Below are positions 34,694 through 45,300 of a stretch of 64,000 nt of DNA, one piece after another. Below the pieces are notes generated by a model, which had not been told where the DNA came from, did no database searches, and saw only the letters and a program-made list of their open reading frames with translations. The stretch is from Paramarasmius palmivorus (taxonomy: Eukaryota > Basidiomycota > Agaricomycetes > Agaricales > Marasmiaceae), in contig JAYKXP010000035.1 in NCBI GenBank assembly GCA_037176845.1, forward strand, positions 124,001-188,000, in the 5' to 3' direction. The translations under genes were made by a program, and so were the position numbers. Within the stretch, counting starts at the first letter, position 1. Each line of letters starts with the position of its first letter.

Positions 34694-36925
34694 ATGTCTC
34701 CAAGCCAATCCAGACCTGTTCGAAGACCCATTCGTATCGGAAACTCGTGAGTTTCGTTAATTTTCAACAGCTAGTCAATGACATGACCGAGGGCTTCCTG
34801 ACAGTTCTGGGTATACTGGTGATGGGCTCCCGGAATTGTACCATTTAGTGACTGATGGACCAGTCGATGCTATCTTCGCCGATTATCTGGCGGAAATGAA
34901 CATTCCATGGAGAGCACTAGAGGTAGAGTCATGACATTACTCACCTCCGTACTTCCGCGCAGTACTCAGTGGTCTGTCAGATGATGGACAATCCAGAACT
35001 CGGATACGAAGTACCAGCCTTGACTCAATTGAAGTGGATGAATGCGGCTGAAGAAATCGCTAAGCAGGGAATCAAGGTCGTTCTTGAACATTCGTCCAGA
35101 TTCGGAGTCTACTTCTAACTATGATGATCATTAAAGGTTGTACACGATGGTGGTGCTCTAAATCCGTATGGTCTATACAAAGCTACGAAAGAATACCTGG
35201 CTGAGAAAGGGCTGAGTCATGTTAAAGTGGCATGGGTTGAAGGAGATAATGTTAAAGAACAAGTGGAGGCGGAGATGGCTTCGAATCCTTCTTCTCTTCC
35301 ACATCTAGACATTCAGGGGCTTGATATTGGTTCGGTAAAGGGGCAGATATTGTCCGCGAATGCTTACAGTGCGTTCATTTTGTGCTTTCCCATCTGTGTT
35401 TCGCTAATTACGACATTTAGTTGGCATGGGAGGAATCGTAGCAGCCTTGACTGCGGGAGCGCAAATCGTCATTTGTGGTAGATGCTGTGATGCATCGCCC
35501 TTGATGGCCCTCGCTGCCTGGTACGACTTTTGAACATTTCCCACTCCTACTGCGGCGGCATAGCTAAGATATCTTTAGGTGGCACGGATGGTCAGAAACC
35601 GACTACGATGAATTAGCCGGTGCTCTCATTGCGGGGCATATCACGGAGTGTGGACCTTATGTGACTGGTGGAAACTTTTGCGGATTCAAATCTGTGCCAG
35701 GTCTCGACAAGATACCAGGTTACCCTATCGCAGAAATCGCTGCTGACGGTACAGCTATCATTACCAAACATGAAGGAACACACGGCGCTGTGACTGTAGA
35801 TACAGTCACTTCTCAGCTGGTGTACGAAATACAGGGCCCGAAGTACCTCAACCCCGATGTTGTCGCTCTCCTTGAAGATATCAGGATTGAACTCGTCGGC
35901 AAGGACCGGGTCAAAGTTCACGGCGTGAAAGGAATCGCTCCGCCTCCCACCACAAAGTTGGCTATCTGCACGTTGGCGGGGTATCAGTCCGAAAATGATT
36001 TGTACGCTGTCGGATTGGACATCGAAGAGAAGGTGCAACTTCAAAGGACGCAGCTATTGGGCCAGCTCGACTTGTCTAAGTATACCAAGATCTCAATCGA
36101 GACTCACGGTACTTGCGTTGAGGATCCCCAAAGTCAGAACGATGCCACGGTCACTATAAGGCATTTTGTACAAGCTCCGACTCAGGAGGCGATCGTTGAG
36201 TTTTGGAGGACGCTAGCATCTATATTCATGGGTGGTTATTGTGGGGGACATATGTAAGCCGTTTGTCAACTTACAAGCCATGAAATTAAGCGATGTGCTC
36301 CGTCAGGAATATGGATCGGAGGTCTCTGGCTCCTAAGCCATACATCGAGTTTTTTCCGGCTCTTATTCCTCAAGACAAACTACATCTCAAAGTTCACCTT
36401 GAGGAAGATACGTTACCTATCGAAACCGTCGCTTTGACGGCACCATTCTCCGGCCAAACATCTTATCCTCCGAAGGTTGTGACAGACTTGCACACCTTCT
36501 CGCCTGTACGAAGGGCACCGTTTGGCATGTTTGAATGCTCATTTCTGAGTTCTATCCGCTGATCTCTATTTTGTCCAGGTAAAGTCGTATGTGCACGATC
36601 CGGAGACAAGGCGGGAAATGCGAACGTTGGCCTCTGGGTGCGCAAAGAAGACGAGTGGCCATGGCTCCAGTCATTCCTAACCATCGAGAGATTCAAAGAC
36701 CTCCTTGGGAAGGATTATAAACCAGAGTACCGCGTTGAACGGTTCGAAATGCCCAACATCAGAGCTGTCCACTTCGTCACGTACGGTATCTTGCAGGGCG
36801 GAGTCAGCTCTAGCTCGGTCGTTGATCAGCTAGCAAAGAGTTTTGGGGAGTTTATACGTGCGAGACATGTGGACATACCGGTGAAATTTTTGGAGAGGCC
36901 TGTGGTCGGCGAATATCTGCATTAA
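34694..36925 (+). CDS. AtuA/DUF1446 family protein (acyclic terpene utilisation-like), 523 aa
   Basis: Eight exons with consistent phases: 34694-34746, 34805-34922, 34963-35076, 35137-35368, 35421-35520, 35579-36253, 36307-36524 and 36579-36925. It opens with RPIRIGNSSGYTGDG, the glycine-rich start typical of DUF1446, then DYLAEMNIPWRALE, the conserved VVHDGGALNPYGLY, IVICGRCCDASPLMAL, HITECGPYVTGGNFCGF, and a separate C-terminal domain with VVCARSGDKAGNANVGLWV. The family is named after AtuA of the bacterial citronellol/geraniol pathway; the biochemical activity in fungi is not established. The last intron is GC-AG (GCATGT at 36525), fixed by the join FGKVVCARSGDK. One donor is GTCGTT. Likely cytosolic; no neighbouring terpene-catabolic genes are visible, so the pathway is unknown. 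Confidence 0.88.
36525..36578 (+). other. GC-AG intron in the AtuA-like gene
   Basis: Donor TTTG|GCATGT, acceptor TTTGTCCAG, 54 nt, phase 1. The joined sequence APFGKVVCARSGDK agrees with the family's RSGDK motif, while no GT donor nearby preserves the frame. Confidence 0.75.
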
Positions 36926-37620
36926 ACAACATTTGATGCAAGACACCCAAGTTGTACATTTAAGACCTACCATTATCATGGAACATTAAATTGATTTAAT
37001 TAACGCATCGCGATCTCCAACGAAGAAATCGAAGATGTGCTAGATCGCCTGTATATCTCGCTTAGACTCATAGTGGCGATGAGGAAAGCGACGAGAGCAC
37101 CGAAGCCATGGTTCGGGGCGCGCCGACTCCACTTGCCACGCCCAGAACTTCAGGAATCAGGATACGATTCCGTGGGATTGGGTCGATCCCTCTTCGACAT
37201 TTTCTGTCAAGTTCCTGCGCCTCATTTTTCTTGAAGATGATTGCCTATCATTGCTCATGACGCATGATGAGCCATGATCTGCGTTCGCGTGCATTATGAT
37301 CCGCAAAGTACATCTTATTCTAATCTCGCCGAGAACGTTGCGAAAACGTGTGGACAAAGCGGACCTTCTGTCGCTTAAAGGTCTGTCCCTGGAGTGTCGG
37401 TGCCTTACGAGCATACTGAGCGGTCTGAACGAGATGCTGATAAAGTCAAGCGAGGGCGATGATGAGAATAACATGGAAGCATACTTGACCTCGTGGTTCG
37501 ATGTTCGAAGACACCGCTTCGGCAAGCCTCAAAGTTGGGGCAATCCAAGGATATCAGACCAACCAGTAATGGGCCATTTAGGAAGTGTAATTGTTGGTAT
37601 GATACTACAACAATGCTACT
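36926..37620. other. Convergent intergenic region
   Basis: Frames of 60-120 codons exist on both strands (37296-37631 +, 37157-37525 -) but none has family support. The right end overlaps the 3' end of the cyclophilin gene. Confidence 0.4.
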
Positions 37621-38413
37621 TTAAGATATAACAAGTCGAGACTTGTGAATCTTCACGTCTTCCTTGGGTCTAGCAGAAAATTCGACAGCTGAAGAAATCG
37701 AGATCATCTGCAAAACTTACCGATCCTGTGCATCAACAGCTACAGCCCCCAGTCTCTGAACGACTCGCATGCCAGAGCTAACGCGTCCAAAAATCGTATG
37801 CTTCTTGTCCAGGTAGGGTGTGGGTGCAAGTGTGATGAAGAATTGGGAGCCTGATACGAGCACTATCAGCAAAAGAAATGTGTAACGAATAGCATCGACT
37901 GGACCGTTAGTATTCGGGCCTGAGTTTGCCATTGCCTGCAGGAGCTTCAGGAAATGAAGGGCACTCAAAAAATTCTTCTACTCACTAGAATTCCTGCGCC
38001 CGTGAACCTGAGTTCGGGGTGAATTTCATCCTCAAACTTCTGGCCATATATGCTCGTTCCACCTCTCCCTGTTCCTGTGGGATCACCGCCTGCGACAGAA
38101 TTACGACGACATTCCAGTGACCTTTAACAGTCTACACACCCTGTATCATGAAATCCTGAGAGATGAGAGTCAGTATCCAGTACTTCCTATGTATAGGTGA
38201 TATTTCACAAACTGCTATGATACGGTGGAACACCACTCCATTGTAATATCCACGTTTCGAGAGTTCTGCGAAATTTTTACATGTCTGTGGATCAGCAGAG
38301 GTATCAGAGCTGCTCCAGGTTGAGCAAAAGATTCCTACCTTCGGTGCATGATCCCAGTACAGCTCAAACTCTATCTCTCCAAGGCTAGTTTCGAAAGCGA
38401 CTGTGTCTGGCAT
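37621..38413 (-). CDS. PPIL1: PPIL1-type cyclophilin, peptidyl-prolyl cis-trans isomerase, 158 aa
   Basis: Seven exons, phases all consistent: 38413-38339, 38284-38213, 38155-38140 (16 nt only), 38089-37986, 37935-37905, 37850-37721 and 37669-37621. The cyclophilin fold is complete: [38 protein letters not shown] (catalytic Arg in FHR), [43 protein letters not shown]. The protein begins at once with the domain, is about 158 residues and ends DVKIHKSRL, as the spliceosome-associated PPIL1/Ppi1 group does. It probably acts in the nucleus during spliceosome activation. The 16-nt microexon encodes DFMIQ plus one base. The fifth intron has an unusual GTCCAG donor. Confidence 0.92.
38140..38155 (-). 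other. 16-nt microexon of the cyclophilin gene
   Basis: It is flanked by a TCTCTCAG acceptor and a GTGTGT donor and encodes DFMIQ plus the first base of a Gly codon. Without it the GGDP active-site loop would be out of frame. The reading is fixed by the family sequence IIADFMIQGGDPTG. Confidence 0.8.
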
Positions 38414-38525
38414 GGTGACGGTTCGGGGCAGGTTAGCTGGCACAGCCACTTCCACAGTTTTCCTTCTCCGCGATTAGCACTCCATACATTACCAGAACGC
38501 CCTCTGCTCCGATAGTTCGTGGAAA
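38414..38525. promoter_or_regulatory. Very short divergent promoter between PPIL1 and DTD
   Basis: Only 112 bp lie between the two start codons. Both 5' UTRs must be very short or overlap. No TATA box was seen. Confidence 0.5.
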
Positions 38526-39388
38526 ATGCGAGCAATTATTCAAAGAGTATCATCAGCATCTGTCACAGGTCAGTTATTTAGAGGTTTTCTGGGGAGTGTA
38601 CCGCTGAACAGAGCATGCAGTGGATAACGAAGTCGTGTCGCAGATATCTCGAGGGCTCATGGTGCTAGTTGGGATAGGAACGGGTCAGTTATTCTGTAAA
38701 TCGCAGTCTCTGGCAATTACCTATTTTTGCGCCCAGACGATACCATGGCAGACGCATTGGCTATTATCAATAAGATGTTCGAGTTAACTTCTTATTGAAG
38801 ACTGGAACGCGAACCTGCATACTGATCTCGAACACACAGTCTGTCATTACGCGTTTTCGACGACCCAAGTGGCGGAAAGATGTGGAAACAAAGTGTTCGG
38901 GATATCGATGGGGACATCTTGTGTGTATCGCAGTTCACTCTCCTTGCCAATACAACAAAAGGCAATAAACCCGACTTTCATCGTGCAATGGCAAGTCAAC
39001 TTCTGCTTGCCACATTGACTTCAACTCAACTCAATCGTGATACCAAGGCTGCAGAGCCTTCCAAAGAATTATATGCTTCGTTTCTGGAGCGCCTGGGAAG
39101 CTTGTACACGCCGAACAGGGTTAAAGGTGTGACACCTGTTCTCTTTAGCCATGCATTATCTAACGAAGAGGTGTTAAGATGGTGTCTTTGGGGCTATGAT
39201 GAGCGTTTCACTAACGAACGAGGTCCGAGCGCACCCTTGGGATTGACTCATTCTGTTCTGACTTTGTTGTCAAGGGGCCAGTGACATTCACAATCGACTC
39301 TCGAAAGTTTGAATACGTCGAACCGGCTCAGAACAAGAAGAATGCAATCAACAGCACGCCTACAACTCCTCAGTTACTAGATTCATGA
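38526..39388 (+). CDS. DTD1: D-aminoacyl-tRNA deacylase (DTD), 177 aa
   Basis: Seven exons, phases consistent: 38526-38568, 38621-38683, 38737-38776, 38840-38990, 39048-39126, 39179-39222 and 39275-39388. It begins MRAIIQRVSSASV, the invariant DTD start. It contains GLMVLVGIGTDDT, then the catalytic SQFTLLANT motif and NKPDFHRAM (in place of the usual TNGxxPDF/H block), then AMMSVSLTNEGPVTFTIDS. DTD is a dimeric cytosolic enzyme that strips D-amino acids and glycine from mischarged tRNAs. The intron after HRAM is GC-AG (GCAAGT) and, being 57 nt without stops, could be mistaken for coding. Donor GTTCGA (38777) and GTCCGA (39223) are atypical. A short Asn/Thr/Lys-rich tail follows the domain. 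Confidence 0.9.
38991..39047 (+). other. GC-AG intron in the DTD gene, in frame and stop-free
   Basis: Donor ATG|GCAAGT, acceptor ACCAAG, 57 nt, phase 0. Removing it gives HRAMAAEPSKELYASF, the family spacing; retaining it would insert 19 residues (SQLLLATLTST and others) next to the active site. The exact GCAAGT consensus supports splicing. Confidence 0.75.
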
Positions 39389-42300
39389 ATCAATCATAGC
39401 CTTTCACGCTCATCAAACCGTCATCCTAGGTTGTCATGTCTCACATTGTACAATGCGATCTTTCACCGTAAATACCTTCACAAGTGCTCGTACGGGACGC
39501 CTAGTACCTACGCATAGCTGCGCGAGTCGACTCTTGGCTGTGGTCCTTGGTTAGCAACGACTCCCTCGGCCTTCCCACCGGTAACCTCAAGATATTACTA
39601 TATTCCACAGAAATCAAACCAATTTCTACCGTTATAGCACTAGTGCAGGTACTATCACCCGTATGTCTGATAGTCCCTTCATTGTCAAGATGAAACATTC
39701 GGTTCATACTAACTGTCTTCAAAATGGCACATATTACTCACTGTAGCTCTGCTGCATCTTAGATTCCGGGTTCTTTCTCAGCTCGGGAAGATCCTGCGCT
39801 ATCGGTTTCGAAATACAATCCACAGAAGCGATCTTCGTGGCCGTTTTCCAGGTACCTGGACATCTCAATACTTGTTTTGTGCTCTGCTGAAGTCTTGGCC
39901 ACCAGTACATCCAGAGTGTATCAGCATGTTTTGACACCAACACTGTCGGCTTTCGTATGGCTGACGCGTAGTCAAGTCATACGACCCTACAGCTAAGCAC
40001 ACTTTTTCATAGAGACACGTTTTCTATTGGCGGCATTTGACTGACTCCAAATAGAACGATGGCCTCGACGTCGCCGTCATGACTTCGAGCGTGTGTTCAC
40101 AGGTGTTCACGCGTACCTGTTAGGCCCGAATAATCATCTCTCACAACTTGAAGTTGTGTCGTAACATCGGGACAATTAGCCGGTCCCGTATTGATATGTA
40201 TTCAGAACTGCTGTTCAAAGTTCGAAAGCCAAGCCTATCTCACGTTCGCTTAGGGTGCGTCAGATGCCAGAGATGCGGGAGTGCCTCATACTAATAGGCC
40301 ACGTATAATCCAGCGGCAGAAACACTGAAGGTGACTAAATCGATTTGCATGATACGTTCCTTGACTCTACATCGACCTCTGCATTTTAGCGACGCTACAC
40401 CAACGAGGGTACTGGGAGTTGGACAGAATCATCACCATTGATGGACGACAGGACCCGCCTAGTGACGATATGACTTCTTGTGCTTCTTCGGATGTCCTAA
40501 AAAGGTGAACACAAACTTTGTTCATGCGTGCCTTTCTCGATCACCGGTTGGAATGGCCGAGGAATCAGGATTCTAGTAAGCGGGGCGTTCCAACAGAAGA
40601 CGAGAATCATTGATCTTTGTCCCCTGCGTCCACATCCTTGACCTCCTGGATACGGAATATGGCACCATTTGCACAACCCGAGGTCTTTGACGAATGCTGA
40701 AATCAATTGGGAACCTCACGGACAACTTGCGGGACTAGCGAACACTTCCTCAGGCCAGCCTTAGCAAAGTCTGATCGCCGACGATTCGCATCAGTCAAGG
40801 TCGGAATTAGCTCACATTCGACTCAGTTTCTCATATTTCGAGCATTACTTATCCATTGCTTTTTTCCCTTGATTGTGGCAGTAGATGATATTGAAAAGTA
40901 GGTGCTTTTTGAGTCGGGCCATGGTATACTCTACGGTCGATAAACCCACGGTATCATAGTATTAGAAGTACATAAGTCCACTTTTCTCGGATATTACCCA
41001 ACGATAGTCTCTTGGGGCCGGCAGCATCTTTCGTGAGTCACTTGTTCTCTTCCGTCATGGTTCACTCTCACAGCTGTCTCCAGTTGCTGAGCTGGCACTC
41101 GCTTAGCCATAAGCCAGAATTCGTAACATGCAGCTCGCAATGCAGATAAGGAAATCTCAGTACTTACCGCTGAACGGATACGGGGACGCGGTGCCTTCGC
41201 GTGGAAGACTAGAGTAGGTAGGATTTTATTGCCTTTTGATCAGACGATGTTTAGGATTTTACTACTATCAACGTCTTCATAGATAGTCACATTGAATCGA
41301 CCACAAGGTCTACGAACCATTCTTCACAATATTGTCAGTGTTAGGGCAGCGGCGGACTAACGTCTGACACCGATATATGAAGACACCCACAGATTTACTA
41401 TGATCGTGCGGTGATGGTACATCAGGAGTGCTTCTTTCTTCCCGCTTTGTTCCATGAACCGGTCATGGATTGAGGAGCAATTATGTAGCGGGTACGTCAA
41501 GGTTTTTTGTTTCCTGACTAGGATAAGGGACAGTAATCGTCTAACTTCTTGGTTCTAGAACACCATACATCCTCGATTCATTCATCAGGGCTTCCTTTTC
41601 CCATCATATGAGACTCAATATCAAAGGACGAAATCCAGAATAGATTTCGTCCCCGTATTGAGCCGTTGTCATTTTGTGGGAGCTACACCTGAACACCGGT
41701 TTCCAGTTGGATATCCTACCTTCTGACGGAAGGCTCCACTCGTTCTATCGTTCGTGAGAGATGGGGTGGCGGGAGGCAAGAAGCTGACGTTTGACGAGGG
41801 CAACTAAAGGTTCGTGTACGGGATGAGTTCAGGTGGCGTATCATCTTCATCCACTTCATACCCGCGTCGAAGTTCTAAATCCGTGGAATCGCTTTGTGTC
41901 TGACTTGCGTTGGTATGATAGCAAAAAATAAAACCAAACCACGTAGCTTCAGGCTCGCGTCGAAAAGTTTGCCGGTTCCGATTTTGGTGTTGTATCCAAA
42001 CCGGGAGAATTCTCCTTCCACATGGTACCGTCGAGGTATGAATGTGTAGCTCACTGGTGGAAATCTCTCAGGTATCGTTCACTCATTTCCAGCGGTACCA
42101 CGGGAATTTCAATACTAACAGAGCAATCTAGCAGCTGTCAGCTGAAGGCATTTTTTGTACCGGTAGCCCAAACCGTTCAACGCATTTGCACGCGGACACC
42201 TTGGATGACATCGTCCTTTGAGCAGCTGCAACTTTCCCCTTCTATTGTTGGAGTCGAGCAAACACATCTTGATATACTCATATGCACCTAGTTCAGTGCA

Positions 42301-45300
42301 GACTGCAGCTAACAGCTACTGTTAGCAATTTTCAAGTCATGTTCTAACGTTTTCATCCATGAATATCAAGCTAAATCGACTTTGAACAAGAAATGCTCCA
42401 ATGTCCATTCTCGAGTCGCTCTTGCCTTTGTGGACGACGTTGCCAATGTGCTGAGGCAGCCTCACTCTCGCGATCGAAGTCACTAGGAGCTGTCACTTCG
42501 CATGTTCCGAACCGGTATAACTTTAGTGAGAAGATGCTGCGCCGGCGTTTCTCGGAGCACGAAGAAAAAGGTCTTATGTAGTTTACGAATATATCAAAGG
42601 TATGAAGGAAATGCTTGCCAAGATCAATGCATATCATGACTTACAGAAAAGCACGCAAAATTTTCATAGGCATGTGAACACAAGAGTTGAAGGCGAGCGA
42701 CCACATTTTTAAAAGGCTATCGTCTCGTCAGCCAAAAGGGATAGATCAGCGATAAGGCGCTTGCGAACCGTGGTACAGATCCATTGCTCGTTCTTGGTCA
42801 ATGTCCCAAAGAGGTTGACAATTTCAGGATGTTTCTATGGATAGCGCGTTTCCGCAGAGGGACCGAGATTAGTACAAATACAAATGTGTCCTCAATATTC
42901 ATGGTCGAGCTTAGTTTGACGCGGAGAAGACCTGTAACAATTTTGATGGAGGTGATTTTCAACCCCTTCCAATAGGCAACACTATTTGGGTGATTGCTTG
43001 TCATGTAGCATACTACTGCTCTTCAGGCCTCAGGCCACAGACTTTGAGGCTCTAAGCCGGCTTTCCATAGTATTTAGCAAACCCCTACACTTTTTACTCC
43101 GAAATTTGTACCTCAAAGGATTCAGGTAGAGTATACCAGATATTTTCCGTGTCGTGACTGTATAGTACATCGGGCAAAATCGTAATTAGGCACTATGTTG
43201 TATGGTGCCACAACGCACCGGCTAACTGCGAGTAATAAGCGCTCGAAAATGATCGATCATACTTACACGATCGGACAAAAGGAACGTCTTTCCGGGGTAT
43301 CATTACCACTGCCCTGCCAAGGCCCAAGGGTGCCATGTCAGCCAATCGATGGGGCGATGTTTGCGTCTTCAACGTGCAGTCTAACTGAATTTGAGTCGAC
43401 ATATGTTACACTTGTTTCTTTGAACGTTTCATGATGTCAGGACGCGCGCTCAACCTGCGCCAGCCTGCAAATGGCTTATGGAGATAGCGCGTAGCGGCAA
43501 TTGAGCGGCATGCGCCACCAATGCAGAGGCGTCAATCACGACGGTTCTGTATGCCCTTTGCTGTCCCCGCCACTCGACGTTCATCGTCATGACGCGCTTC
43601 AGGACACAAGCGACGTAGGCGTACTGTAGTAGGGCTTCACCGTATCCCCGATTCGGATGTGTACTTCTTTAGGCAATCAGGATTGAGAAGGTACCGTGCT
43701 TCTGGAGCATATGGTGGTCCGAGCAGCGTGCGAAGCTAGCAACCGTCCTCGCTAAGCAAGTAGTCATCTTTGCTATGACACTTTGACTTTGTTCGCCGCG
43801 GCAAGGACCGCCATCTACATACAAGCCAGCTATTGGTTCCCATTGTGCAATTGCTAGCACCGCCGTTCATTTCACCCCTTGAATGATATCATTTTCGGAG
43901 GTGTAGTTGACCAAGCATTGGTCGAAGAGTCGATAACCCAAGAATCCTTACATTCGAAGAATGAACCTGTGATTGCATTTTTCGGGCTAGACTAGACGCA
44001 AATAGAGCCTCAAAGTTTCATCAACTATCAATTCGCGATCGGATAGTCCAGCCGTTCGACAAAGCACTTGGCTCCACACGATTGTCAGACTTGAACATCC
44101 ATTTATGAGGGTCATCGCGAAATAGCTCGGGGGCCTGGAGATCGCAAAGCAGCTGTGAGGCCACAGCCTGCCGCTGTCTTCTATGTCCGACTCTCCTACT
44201 CAATACATAGAAGGTATATGACCTGTGGCGAGATGATAGCTATCAATAACTTCGTTGTTGAAAGGATACGATATGAACGGGAATAACTAGTTCATTGTGT
44301 CTGCGACTCACACACCGGGAAGTAAATTGCGTTTCACGAGTCGGGAGCGACGAAAGCCGACGGAAAAGTTGTGAGCGTCGCTGAGCTGGAAGTACACAAT
44401 AGCTGTGCAACTTCACAACAGATCCTCTAGCCTCATATTCTTTTTCTGTTTTCTGTTCGCGTTCCTCCTTTGCCAAGGACCGTTGTTGCATGAACATTCA
44501 GGGTAGCCATGTCCTGGTCTAAATCCGAAATACTTCTAACTGGGGCTAAGAATCACGGGGATTAGCTCGCTCTTGAAAAAAAAAATGGCGCATATGCATA
44601 CCGTTGCACATAAGCTCCTCACAGTGGAACAGCGGAAGGCGATCAAATTCGTAGATTGAGGGCAACTCCATTAAGCGCCAGTCGAAGCTAATCCGTTTTA
44701 TCGCATCATATATGAGCCCGGCAGACGCATCTCAACCTCCGATGAACCATCCAACTCTCAGAGGACACGTTGATCTTGTGTTCACCAAATTCAATTGGCC
44801 TCAACTTCTCCTTCTTTCGCGGGAAGCGATATGGCGAACGATGGCGGAGTACGATTGATCGTAGTTATGTACGTACACTCCATACATAAACATTGATCTG
44901 GAAGCATATGGGTAAATGTCAGCATTTTGAACAGTGGGTGAGAAGGGTCGAGATATGATGGGGAATTGTTCACCAAAGTTGGCTTGCTAGCTTGCTGCAA
45001 ACTGCAAGGAGATACGAATAGGGGCAAATTGGGCTTTCACTAGAACCAAATACTGCTCCTGCCACGGTTGATTAAGGTTATAGTTTGTCCTGAACGAAAA
45101 CCATTAAGCCACTAATTGATACAATTGATTGATACTGACCCGCCTTTTGGTGGCGTCGCAGACATACAACTGCCACGCCATCGAGGAGGGCGCGCGAAAT
45201 GTATAGGCGTCCCAATCTGTATGTATCGGTATTGATGGAGCTAACGTTTCGGCCTCGGAGTGTAGTCCTAAGGAAACATATGGAACCATTCAGCAAAGAC

